Of a DNA stretch of 7,861 bases, positions 1 through 5,604 are shown piece after piece. The stretch comes from CAZGZU01 sp964529855 (GTDB lineage Bacteria; Patescibacteriota; Minisyncoccia; Portnoybacterales; UBA2143), in the NCBI GenBank assembly GCA_964529855.1, contig CAZGZU010000025.1:1-7861 (forward strand), given 5' to 3'. Made by a program: the position numbers and the translations under genes. Each line of letters opens with the position of its first letter. Position 1 is the first letter of the stretch. Below the pieces are notes generated by a model. That model saw only the letters and a list, made by a program, of their open reading frames with translations. It was not told where the DNA came from and ran no database searches.

Positions 1-3
1 GGG

Positions 4-33
4 CAAGGCCGTATGTTTTCAGGCCCGGCCTTG
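4..33. repeat. GC-rich inverted repeat (8-bp perfect stem)
   Basis: CAAGGCCG at 4-11 is the exact reverse complement of CGGCCTTG at 26-33, with a 14-nt loop. The stem is far richer in G+C than its surroundings and lies just past the stop codon of the SIMPL gene on the minus strand. It could be the stem of a transcription terminator or a short palindromic repeat. No T-run is visible because the window ends three bases beyond the stem. Confidence 0.45.
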
Positions 34-38
34 ATCAC

Positions 39-845
39 CTAGTTAATCTCGTAAGTAATACTGACCGTCACTTCTATTTTATTCTCCCCGGTCTCTATTT
101 GAGCTACTTCGCCTCCTCCGCCGATTCCCAAACCAGCTTCCTTTAACATATCATAATAAGAAGGCGCTGCGCTGCTCTCGTTAAAACTAACAATCCGGAC
201 TAAGTTTACTCCCAACTGGTCAACTATTTCTTCGGCTTTGGCTTTGGCCTTGCTAATGGCTTCCTGACGGGCCTGTTTCTTCAATTCATCTTCCTGGTCA
301 ATGGTGAATTGCAAATCACCAATCTGATTGGCGCCTGCTTCAGTGGCTCCTTCAATAATCTGACCGACTTTTTCCAAATCGCGCATCTTGACCTCCAGCG
401 ATTGAATAATCTCATAACCGACTAAAACTCGTCGACCGGTAACCGGAATAATGCTCGTCTCTGTCCGATACTCGTATAGAGGATAGATGTTAAAATTAGT
501 TGTTTTCAAATCTTTTTCTTCAATACCGGTCTGTTTCATGAAATCAATCACCTGATTCATCTTTTTGGTATTTTCGGCCATTGCCTGAGCAACCGTCTTT
601 TTTTCCGTTTGAACGGAAAAAGTAGCCAGAGCCAAATCCGGCTTGGCATAAATTTCTCCTGTCTCGGAAACCGTAATGGTATTTTTTGATTCAATTTCCT
701 GGCCAATATATTTACTCTGTTTAATTTTGTTCTGAATACTGACTAAGGTAAAGATAGTCAGAACCGCCAGGAAAATAATCAAGACAATTCCCAAAAGACG
801 GAGAATTTTATGATGGTCTGAAAATTGTTTTTTGATAGAATACAT
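39..845 (-). CDS. Membrane-anchored SIMPL-domain (DUF541) protein
   Basis: This 268-residue protein has a basic N-terminus, one hydrophobic segment at about residues 15-36 (signal anchor), and then a SIMPL/DUF541 domain spanning about residues 55-265. The domain opens with the family's typical start, ITVSETGEIYAKPDLA at about 57-72, and a run of helix-rich sequence around 190-210 (KKQARQEAISKAKAKAEEI) fits the family. SIMPL proteins are secreted or periplasmic and are often linked to oxidative-stress tolerance or envelope integrity, but their biochemistry is unclear. The domain would face outside the cytoplasmic membrane. The ATG at 845 follows the stop of the upstream gene by 11 nt, so the two are probably co-transcribed. 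No Shine-Dalgarno sequence is visible before the ATG. The stop is TAG. Family assignment is fairly secure; function is not. Confidence 0.88.
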   Translation of the reverse strand: MYSIKKQFSDHHKILRLLGIVLIIFLAVLTIFTLVSIQNKIKQSKYIGQEIESKNTITVSETGEIYAKPDLALATFSVQTEKKTVAQAMAENTKKMNQVIDFMKQTGIEEKDLKTTNFNIYPLYEYRTETSIIPVTGRRVLVGYEIIQSLEVKMRDLEKVGQIIEGATEAGANQIGDLQFTIDQEDELKKQARQEAISKAKAKAEEIVDQLGVNLVRIVSFNESSAAPSYYDMLKEAGLGIGGGGEVAQIETGENKIEVTVSITYEIN

Positions 846-856
846 AATTATTTAAG

Positions 857-1354
857 TTATTTAATTGCTTTTAAAAACGGTCCGATAACCGCTTTGACAA
901 ATTCCAAACAACTTTCCCGGTCTATGTAAAACCAGAGAATAAAACCGAGGACTAAAACCAGAATGAGCATGCCCAAAAAAGAACGACTGATAAAAAGCCG
1001 TAAAATTTTGCTAATCCAGAGATTCTTTCCGGTTCTTTTCTTTTCGGCTAATTTCTTTTCCAGAGAAAAATCATAGTATTTGTAAAATTCTATTTTGTTT
1101 ATCAGAAATTTTTTAAGATTATTCTGATGAAAATCACTTTCAGGATTCTGTTCCAGCAACAACAAAAGACCGGTGAATTTTACTGCCTCGGTCCTGTCAA
1201 GATTCTTCAAAAGTCCTTTCATCTGGGAAACCCAAACAAACCAATCGGTCTTATCGCCCGCTAAAGATGCCAAAAGCGCTTTTTGCTGCTTCGGCTCAAG
1301 AAACCTGACAGAAAGTTTTTCTAATTCCCTGGCTAATTTTCTCTTGGAAGGCAT
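857..1354 (-). CDS. Hypothetical protein with C-terminal membrane anchor
   Basis: I do not recognise a family for this 165-residue protein. Residues 1-120 are predicted by eye to be mostly helical and charged, with no cysteine motifs. One clear transmembrane segment lies at about 126-144 (LGMLILVLVLGFILWFYI), followed by a roughly 20-residue amphipathic tail ending in LKAIK. This suggests a cytoplasmic helical domain tethered near its C-terminus. The ATG at 1354 sits about 20 nt downstream of an extended -10 promoter, which gives a very short leader without a Shine-Dalgarno sequence. The next gene downstream, 11 nt away, is the SIMPL protein, so they probably form a two-gene unit. The gene is divergent from the response regulator. 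It is almost certainly a real gene given its promoter and spacing. Confidence 0.75.
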   Translation of the reverse strand: MPSKRKLARELEKLSVRFLEPKQQKALLASLAGDKTDWFVWVSQMKGLLKNLDRTEAVKFTGLLLLLEQNPESDFHQNNLKKFLINKIEFYKYYDFSLEKKLAEKKRTGKNLWISKILRLFISRSFLGMLILVLVLGFILWFYIDRESCLEFVKAVIGPFLKAIK

Positions 1355-1373
1355 AGTAAAATCAGACCTTTTT

Positions 1374-1402
1374 ATTCTACCATAATTCTAATTAACAAAC
1401 AA
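1374..1402 (-). promoter_or_regulatory. Extended -10 promoter for the 1354-39 gene pair
   Basis: On the minus strand, TAGAAT (1379-1374) is preceded by TGG at 1382-1380, forming an extended -10. TTGTTT (1402-1397) lies 17 bp upstream as a weak -35. Transcription would start near 1367, about 13 nt before the ATG. The match is by eye against the sigma70 consensus. Confidence 0.5.
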
Positions 1403-1419
1403 CAATTCCCTCTCCCCTC

Positions 1420-1448
1420 TTGACACATTTTGAATAATAAGTTAGAAT
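1420..1448 (+). promoter_or_regulatory. Strong sigma70-type promoter of the response regulator
   Basis: A perfect -35 TTGACA (1420-1425) is followed after a 17-bp spacer by TAGAAT (1443-1448), a five-of-six -10. Transcription would start near 1455, leaving a leader of about 34 nt that carries AAAGGAG (1474-1480), 8 nt before the ATG at 1489. This is the best promoter and the best ribosome binding site in the window. Its -35 lies 17 bp from the -35 of the divergent promoter. Confidence 0.82.
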
Positions 1449-1479
1449 ATGATTAAGTTTTTTAAAAATATATAAAGGA

Positions 1480-1503
1480 GAAGATAATATGGAAGATAAT
1501 ATG
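1480..1503 (+). repeat. Tandem 12-bp duplication over the start codon
   Basis: GAAGATAATATG occurs twice, at 1480-1491 and 1492-1503, with no mismatch. Each copy ends in an ATG, and the two ATGs (1489 and 1501) are in the same frame. Only the first is well placed behind the AAAGGAG ribosome binding site. The duplication adds four residues (MEDN) at the N-terminus of the response regulator. Confidence 0.8.
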
Positions 1504-1875
1504 CAGGACGACAGAAAAACGATTTTGGTAGTTGATGATGAAAAGGACATTTTGGGGCCACTTTTACAGATAGTGGAATCCATCGGCTACTGGGCTATAG
1601 GGGCTTCCAGCGGTCCCGAGGCCATAGAAGAATATAAAGCTAACAGAGAAAAAATCGACCTGGTCATGCTGGACATCATTATGCCGGGAATGGACGGCTG
1701 TGCGGTTTATGATGAGCTAAGAAAGCTCAATCCCCAAATCATAGTTCTCTTTTCAAGTGGCCATCCCAGTTCAGAAGAAAAAATCAGGGGTATCTTGTCA
1801 AGAGGACAAACCGAACTAATCAACAAACCATACGGCCATATGGAGCTCGGTCTCAAATTAGCCGGGTTAATCTAA
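1489..1875 (+). CDS. Orphan single-domain response regulator (CheY-like receiver)
   Basis: This 128-residue protein consists of one receiver domain and nothing else. It carries the acidic pair D16/D17 (VVDDEKD), the phospho-acceptor D62 (MLDIIMPGMDG), the switch Ser in VLFSSG at about 89-90, and K113 in NKPYG. All canonical receiver residues are present, so it is expected to be phosphorylated at D62 by a histidine kinase. With no DNA-binding or enzymatic output domain it must act through protein contacts or as a phosphorelay intermediate. No kinase gene is in the window. It is the only plus-strand gene, with its own strong promoter, a good ribosome binding site and its own terminator, so it is a monocistronic unit. 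I chose the ATG at 1489 for its 8-nt spacing from AAAGGAG; the ATG at 1501 is a less likely alternative. Confidence 0.93.
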   Translation: MEDNMQDDRKTILVVDDEKDILGPLLQIVESIGYWAIGASSGPEAIEEYKANREKIDLVMLDIIMPGMDGCAVYDELRKLNPQIIVLFSSGHPSSEEKIRGILSRGQTELINKPYGHMELGLKLAGLI

Positions 1876-1895
1876 AATACAGCCCTAAAAAACTT

Positions 1896-1930
1896 AAGGC
1901 GTTCTCTTAAAAAGAGAGCGCCTTTTTTTT
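1896..1930. terminator. Intrinsic terminator, probably bidirectional
   Basis: The arm at 1896-1908 (AAGGCGTTCTCTT) pairs with 1912-1924 (AAGAGAGCGCCTT) with one G-U pair and a 3-nt loop. A run of eight T (1923-1930) follows on the plus strand, terminating the response regulator transcript. On the minus strand the same hairpin is followed by AAG and six T (1892-1887), so it can also stop transcription coming from uppP. It lies between two convergent genes with 62 bp between their stops. Confidence 0.88.
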
Positions 1931-1937
1931 ATTCAAA

Positions 1938-2732
1938 TCAAATAAAAGCCGATATCAGGACCAAAATGCTGAATAAAAGAACAAAATAACCAAAGTTGAT
2001 TTTGCGGGCCAATTTTAATAAAAGATTAATGGTCAACAAGCCAAAGATAAAAGAAAAAACCAATCCCCAGATTAATTCCAAAGAAAATGTCTGGGATGAC
2101 AGATTAAGAATAATATTACCCACCAAAACAATGGGCAAACTCATTAGAAAACTTAATTTAAGGGAGTCAAACTTGTCAAAGTTTCTCAAAAGAAAAGCTG
2201 AAACAGTTAATCCGGAACGGGAAAATCCGGGCAAAGCAGCCAGACCCTGAACAAAGCCCAGGAGCCAGCCGTCTTTATTGGTCAACTGACCAGCTTTTTT
2301 ATGACCGCTTTGTCTGGCCCTGATTTGCAATAAACCGGTTATCAACAATGATAAACCAATGATTAGAATGATTATCTTACTTGATAAAGCCAAATACTCT
2401 TCCAGGCTGGTCAGCACCTTAACCAAAACCAAACCCAAAAAACCGCTGATTAAAGTGGCTATAATCAGAAACTTGAAAATCTTTTGGGTATCCAAATCAG
2501 CTGACTGATAATTAAAAAAGGCCTTGGTTAAAGACCAGACATCTTTGCGGAAATATATTAAAGCGGCTAAAAACGTTCCTAAATGAAGAAACAGGGCCTG
2601 CCTAATAATTGTTTCTGTAGCCAGCTCCTGGCTAAAAAACTTTTTGGAGATTAGAACAATCATTCCCTCTGAACTGACAGGCAGCCATTCGGTAACCCCC
2701 TGAATAATCCCTAAAATTATTTGTTCCAACAT
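1938..2732 (-). CDS. uppP: Undecaprenyl-diphosphatase UppP (BacA family), divergent
   Basis: UppP is an integral membrane phosphatase that converts undecaprenyl diphosphate to the monophosphate carrier used for peptidoglycan and other envelope polymers. This 264-residue protein has about seven hydrophobic segments. It carries both family motifs: QGVTEWLPVSSEG (Q11 and E15 of the (E/Q)xxxE motif, S20/S21) and PGFSRSGLT (168-176, with R172). Length matches the family. The position of the E. coli catalytic-site His30, normally SSxGH, is Met24 here. The reading frame extends to a TTG at 2747 that overlaps the upstream stop by 4 nt. I prefer the ATG at 2732 because the encoded MLEQIILGIIQG matches the usual family N-terminus, although neither start has a clear ribosome binding site. 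It is the last gene of the cluster beginning at 3529 and ends in TGA, 8 nt before the shared terminator. Confidence 0.92.
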   Translation of the reverse strand: MLEQIILGIIQGVTEWLPVSSEGMIVLISKKFFSQELATETIIRQALFLHLGTFLAALIYFRKDVWSLTKAFFNYQSADLDTQKIFKFLIIATLISGFLGLVLVKVLTSLEEYLALSSKIIILIIGLSLLITGLLQIRARQSGHKKAGQLTNKDGWLLGFVQGLAALPGFSRSGLTVSAFLLRNFDKFDSLKLSFLMSLPIVLVGNIILNLSSQTFSLELIWGLVFSFIFGLLTINLLLKLARKINFGYFVLLFSILVLISAFI

Positions 2733-2743
2733 ATGGTCTCTAT

Positions 2744-3223
2744 TCAATAATTATCTTGTAAATCCTTTTCCTGGCTTGGTTTAATTCCTCTGACAAACAA
2801 AACCAGGGTCCCCAGCCAACCAATTAAAAATGCCAAAGGACAAATAAAAATAGCTATGATAAAGAAAACTAAATGGAGAATTCCCATCAAATATTTCAAG
2901 ACAATAATATGAGCCGTCAATATGTCCAAAGCATAGAAAACATTATGCAGAAAAACACTGATAAAAAAACCAGCGGCCGAAGCGCCGGTCAGAAGCAGGA
3001 ACTTTTTAAGCCCTCCCCCGATTTTTTCTTTAAGAGTAAGGAATATCAAAGCCAGTCCCAATAAAAACCAGATAATAAAGGGGAACAAAAAAGCCAGCGT
3101 CCCTCTGAAAAAATCACTAACTGCCGGAATGAACATCTGGCTGGCTATCACTGCCAAAACCGCCAGCAAAGCCCAAAATATTCCTTTTAGTAAAAGTGTT
3201 GGTTTATTATTTTCTTTATCCAT
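2744..3223 (-). CDS. Four-helix integral membrane protein, unknown function
   Basis: I do not recognise this 159-residue protein. It has four hydrophobic segments at about residues 11-32, 41-62, 73-96 and 107-143 (the last long enough for two helices), separated by short basic loops, with a charged tail SQEKDLQDNY. No catalytic or metal-binding motif is visible; the only histidines (HNVF, AHII, ILHL) are scattered. The ATG at 3223 is preceded by AGGAA with 8 nt spacing, one of the few good ribosome binding sites in the window. Its TGA stop lies 12 nt before the chosen uppP ATG and overlaps the alternative TTG by 4 nt, so translation of the two is probably coupled. It starts 21 nt after the ferritin-like gene. 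Position suggests a role linked to UppP or the envelope, but that is only context. Confidence 0.78.
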   Translation of the reverse strand: MDKENNKPTLLLKGIFWALLAVLAVIASQMFIPAVSDFFRGTLAFLFPFIIWFLLGLALIFLTLKEKIGGGLKKFLLLTGASAAGFFISVFLHNVFYALDILTAHIIVLKYLMGILHLVFFIIAIFICPLAFLIGWLGTLVLFVRGIKPSQEKDLQDNY

Positions 3224-3244
3224 ATTGCCAATTCCTGCCTTGTT

Positions 3245-3529
3245 TTACTCTCCCAGTTCTTTTTCAACCTCTTTTCTGCCTTCTTCCAATTCTTTAACCT
3301 GTTCGGAATCCTCTTTTAACAACAAGGCCTGAAATTCTCCCACGTGGGTCTTTTCTTCTCTGGCTACGTCCAAAAGAATCTTTTTAATGTCATCGTTTTC
3401 GGTCATAGCCGCCATTTGCTCATAAAGATTAATGGCATCTAATTCGGCTAATATGCCGGCTCGCAATATCTCTTTATCTACATCTTCTTTTTTTATTTTG
3501 TTTATATCAATTGGGATTTTTGATAACAT
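3245..3529 (-). CDS. Ferritin-like protein of the Flp/EncFtn (encapsulin-cargo) type
   Basis: This 94-residue protein resembles the small half-ferritins associated with encapsulins, including the Flp domain fused to the Pyrococcus furiosus encapsulin. Two helices carry AELDAINLYEQ (27-37) and DVAREEKTHVGEF (54-66). E29, E59 and H62 have the same spacing (30 and 3) as the E32, E62 and H65 ferroxidase ligands of Rhodospirillum rubrum EncFtn. Such proteins form two-helix monomers that dimerise to complete a di-iron site and oxidise Fe(II). The C-terminal tail is a charged helix (KELEEGRKEVEKELGE) without an obvious encapsulin targeting peptide. No encapsulin domain is fused and no encapsulin gene is in the window. 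The ATG at 3529 has no Shine-Dalgarno sequence, but two promoter candidates lie just upstream. It heads a cluster with the membrane protein and uppP. Family assignment is strong from memory of these sequences. Confidence 0.88.
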   Translation of the reverse strand: MLSKIPIDINKIKKEDVDKEILRAGILAELDAINLYEQMAAMTENDDIKKILLDVAREEKTHVGEFQALLLKEDSEQVKELEEGRKEVEKELGE

Positions 3530-3546
3530 ATTTTTTATAATTAATT

Positions 3547-3574
3547 ATTAAAGTTTATTATTTACTTCTGTCCA
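3547..3574 (-). promoter_or_regulatory. Candidate proximal promoter of the ferritin-like gene
   Basis: On the minus strand TGGACA (3574-3569, five of six) and TTTAAT (3552-3547, five of six) are separated by 16 bp. Transcription would start near 3540, giving a leader of about 10-14 nt, which fits the absence of a Shine-Dalgarno sequence. The region is very AT-rich, so chance matches are likely. Confidence 0.35.
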
Positions 3575-3608
3575 ATCCCTATAGTCACAGGATGATTCCG
3601 TTATTGTT

Positions 3609-3638
3609 ATTATAACATTGGCCAAGAACGTGCCGCAA
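3609..3638 (-). promoter_or_regulatory. Candidate distal extended -10 promoter of the ferritin-like gene
   Basis: On the minus strand a perfect TATAAT (3614-3609) is preceded by TGT (3617-3615), forming an extended -10. TTGCGG (3638-3633) lies 18 bp upstream. Transcription would start near 3602 and leave a leader of about 73 nt. It lies in the 118-bp gap after msrBA, which has no gene, and would make the ferritin-like cluster independent of the upstream genes. Confidence 0.55.
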
Positions 3639-3647
3639 TAGAAAGAA

Positions 3648-4508
3648 CTAAAATCTTTTTTCTCTAACCAAACAAATATTCTCTTTGCCCTGCTTAAGGT
3701 AATATTTTTGATGATAGTCCTCGGCCGGCCAAAAAACACCTGCCTTGACTACTTGAGTGGCTATTTGAAGACCCTTCTTTTCAAGTAAAGCAATCAGCTT
3801 TTTTACTGTTTGTTCCTGCTCCGGGCTGGTGTAAAAAATAGCCGACCGATATTGACTGCCAGTGTCCGGCCCCTGACGATTAACTTGGGTCGGGTCATGA
3901 ATCTCAAAAAAAACTTTAGCCAATTCCTCAAAACTGATTTTTGAAGGGTCAAAAACAACCTTTACGGTTTCCGCGTGGCCTGTTTTTTGACTGCTTACCT
4001 CTTTGTAGGTCGGATTTTCTTTATCCCCGCCCATATAACCAGCTTGGGTGGAAATAACTCCTTTCTGCTTCTGGAAATAGGCCTCAATACCCCAGAAGCA
4101 ACCGCCGGCAAAATAAGCGGTCTCTGAATTCTTTTCTGTCTCTTTGCTCTTTTTGAAATCCAGGGAAATTGAATTTACGCAATGCCGGATATTCTTTGGC
4201 GTCATCTTTTCGCCTTCAAAAACATGACCCAAATGAGCACCGCACTTGGCGCAAACAATTTCTGTTCTCTGCCCGTCTTTATCGGGAATCCTTTTTATTG
4301 CCCCCGGAATTTCATCGTCAAAACTTGGCCAGCCGCAGCCGGAATCAAATTTATCCTCTGACCTGTATAATTCAGCGCCACAACGCTTGCAGACATAAAC
4401 TCCTTTTCCTTTATGACTAAGGTATTTGCCCGAAAAGGGTTTTTCAGTCTCCTTATTAACAATAACCTCTCTCTCTTCCGGAGTTAATTCTTTATACTTT
4501 TTGTTCAT
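3648..4508 (-). CDS. msrBA: Bifunctional methionine sulfoxide reductase, MsrB-MsrA fusion
   Basis: This 286-residue protein joins an N-terminal MsrB domain (about 1-120, reduces the R epimer of methionine sulfoxide) to a C-terminal MsrA domain (about 129-286, reduces the S epimer). MsrB shows the zinc-binding pairs CKRC (C40, C43) and CAKC (C86, C89), the resolving-type C58 in DSGCGWPSF, and the catalytic C110 in RHCVNS. MsrA shows the catalytic C137 in GGCFWG, the HDPTQ segment at 204-208, AEDYHQKYY at 262-270, and C279 near the C-terminus as a likely resolving cysteine. Both active sites appear intact. There is no signal peptide, so it should act in the cytoplasm with thioredoxin or similar as reductant. 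It starts 11 nt after the rhodanese stop, without a visible Shine-Dalgarno sequence, so co-transcription is likely. Stop is TAG. Confidence 0.96.
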   Translation of the reverse strand: MNKKYKELTPEEREVIVNKETEKPFSGKYLSHKGKGVYVCKRCGAELYRSEDKFDSGCGWPSFDDEIPGAIKRIPDKDGQRTEIVCAKCGAHLGHVFEGEKMTPKNIRHCVNSISLDFKKSKETEKNSETAYFAGGCFWGIEAYFQKQKGVISTQAGYMGGDKENPTYKEVSSQKTGHAETVKVVFDPSKISFEELAKVFFEIHDPTQVNRQGPDTGSQYRSAIFYTSPEQEQTVKKLIALLEKKGLQIATQVVKAGVFWPAEDYHQKYYLKQGKENICLVREKRF

Positions 4509-4519
4509 CTATGGTATGG

Positions 4520-4975
4520 CTATTTTTCAATCGGGTAACCCGCCTCAACCCAGGCCGAGTAGTTCCCTTGCAGTCGATAGACCGGACTAAATCCTGCTTT
4601 GACCAGTTTCTCGGCTCCGGAAATAGCCACTGCGTCAACATGGCAATAAACCAAATAGTCCTTGTCTTTATCCAGGCTGGGAATCGCCGCATCCAACGAC
4701 CCATCGCCTAAATAATAGCTTACGGCGCCGGGCAGATGCCCTTCAGCGTAATGAGGAGAAACGTCAATCACCACCAGATTTGGATTCGTATCAATTAACT
4801 CCTTTGCCTCGGCTGGCGTTACATCAGTATAGCCCATTGTTTCTTCTCCCTGGCCTTCGTTCTCCATATTTCCTTCCGGCATCGTCTCTGTTTCAGATAC
4901 TGTCTGCTGGTAAATAAAATAGCCGGCCACCGCCAGAATAGCGATGACAACCAAAATAATTATTGTCTTAGGCAT
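4520..4975 (-). CDS. Membrane-anchored rhodanese-like protein
   Basis: This 151-residue protein has a signal anchor at about residues 4-22, an acidic linker rich in Glu, Met and Gly (25-47), and one rhodanese domain (about 50-148). The domain shows DVTPAEAKELI, LVVIDVSPHYAEGHLPGA (D71, H80) and VYCHVDAVA with the candidate catalytic C111, then a conserved-looking end, LQGNYSAWVEAGYPI. Rhodaneses move sulfane sulfur through a Cys persulfide. The active loop here is HVDAV rather than the common arginine-containing type, so the substrate may differ or the domain may bind another thiol partner. The domain should lie outside the cytoplasmic membrane. There is no Shine-Dalgarno sequence before the ATG; a 53-bp AT-rich spacer separates it from the upstream gene. 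It is followed 11 nt later by msrBA. Confidence 0.9.
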   Translation of the reverse strand: MPKTIIILVVIAILAVAGYFIYQQTVSETETMPEGNMENEGQGEETMGYTDVTPAEAKELIDTNPNLVVIDVSPHYAEGHLPGAVSYYLGDGSLDAAIPSLDKDKDYLVYCHVDAVAISGAEKLVKAGFSPVYRLQGNYSAWVEAGYPIEK

Positions 4976-5028
4976 AAATTTAAAATTATTCTTATATTAA
5001 TTATTGGGCTTCGACCTAATGGATTTCT

Positions 5029-5418
5029 CTATTCAGCAGACAAGACTATTGTCTGCTTGTTTGATATTCCCTCTTCAACGCTTATTGGCCGGGACTCCGG
5101 AAACTTAAACCCCGTGGGGAAATTGTTGGAATTGAAGAATATAAAATAATTACCGGGTTTAAGGTTAAAAGAGGCAATGCCCTGACTGTTGGTCAGAACG
5201 GTTCCGCCGAGCGGTGGCGGGCCAATTTTTTCCGCAACATCAACCTCAATGTTCGGCAAAGGATTACCCTGTTCGGTTACCACGGCCACCTCTAAAAGAA
5301 CTTCTCCCTGTATATCTTTATCTGAATTTTGCCCGGAATAAAACGGAAAAAAATTGCCCAAAAGATAACCAAGACCGGTAAAAATAATTAAGAAAACAAT
5401 AATTTTTATCTTATTCAT
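5029..5418 (-). CDS. Signal-anchored beta-sandwich (carboxypeptidase-regulatory-like) protein
   Basis: The 129-residue protein has an N-terminal hydrophobic segment at about 4-23 (signal peptide or anchor; no lipobox Cys) and a single domain from about 38 to 127 with the look of a prealbumin/carboxypeptidase-regulatory-like or CNA-B-like fold. The marks are alternating hydrophobic strands: VAVVTEQGNPLPNIEVDV, then TNSQGIASFNLKPGNYFIFF, ending in a strand KQTIVLSA. The pattern 'PLPN..V' followed by 'T...G.A.F.L.PG.Y' is typical. Such domains act as extracellular adhesion or structural modules without catalysis. The start ATG at 5418 has a weak ribosome site (AAAGAG, 6 nt spacing). It lies upstream of the rhodanese by 53 bp. 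The specific role is unknown. Confidence 0.75.
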   Translation of the reverse strand: MNKIKIIVFLIIFTGLGYLLGNFFPFYSGQNSDKDIQGEVLLEVAVVTEQGNPLPNIEVDVAEKIGPPPLGGTVLTNSQGIASFNLKPGNYFIFFNSNNFPTGFKFPESRPISVEEGISNKQTIVLSAE

Positions 5419-5421
5419 AGC

Positions 5422-5542
5422 TTACTCTTTTGGCGTTAATGTCCGTTCTATATTATTTGCCGCGTCCCGTAAAAGATTAAATAAGGAATTAAACAGTTTT
5501 GAGCTTTTGAAATCGTTCCATATAAGTACGACTTTTATCCAT
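5422..5542 (-). pseudogene. Possible interrupted micro-gene (about 39 residues if repaired)
   Basis: From an ATG at 5542 on the minus strand, one frame reads MDKSRTYMERFQKLK and stops after 17 codons. The adjacent frame then reads LFNSLFNLLRDAANNIERT and LTPKE, ending in TAA at 5424-5422, 3 nt before the next start. Removing one A from the AAAA run at 5497-5494 joins the two into one 39-residue amphipathic helical peptide. The second segment is also open backwards to the DUF3175 stop at 5605 but without an ATG. It may be a decayed gene, a sequencing indel in a homopolymer, or a chance reading. The tight junction to the next gene favours a real coding end. No family is recognised. Confidence 0.3.
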
Positions 5543-5569
5543 TTTAACAAAAAACCATCATTTAGACAA
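5541..5569 (-). promoter_or_regulatory. Candidate extended -10 promoter upstream of the beta-sandwich gene
   Basis: On the minus strand TTGTCT (5569-5564) and TAAAAT (5546-5541, five of six) are 17 bp apart, and TGT (5549-5547) precedes the -10 as an extended element. Transcription would start near 5534, about 116 nt before the ATG at 5418. It lies in the intergenic stretch after the DUF3175 stop. If real, the first ATG of the micro-gene candidate at 5542 would lie upstream of the transcript start. Confidence 0.45.
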
Positions 5570-5604
5570 CCAAAGAAAAGAGCCTCCAGCCCCAATTTTC
5601 TAAG

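Noticed and set aside
1392..1583. A minus-strand reading frame over the response regulator promoter and start
   Set aside because: It runs antisense to a clear promoter, ribosome site and receiver domain and has no protein-like composition.
1938..2747. UppP starting at the TTG at 2747, overlapping the upstream stop
   Set aside because: TTG is a weak start, no ribosome binding site is well placed, and the ATG at 2732 gives the typical family N-terminus. Kept only as an alternative.
3530..3647. A riboswitch or structured RNA in the gap before the ferritin-like gene
   Set aside because: The stretch is AT-rich with no convincing long stem; promoter elements explain it better.
4169..4711. Several open frames antisense to or out of frame with msrBA and the rhodanese gene
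   Set aside because: They are shadows of two secure genes and show no recognisable domain.
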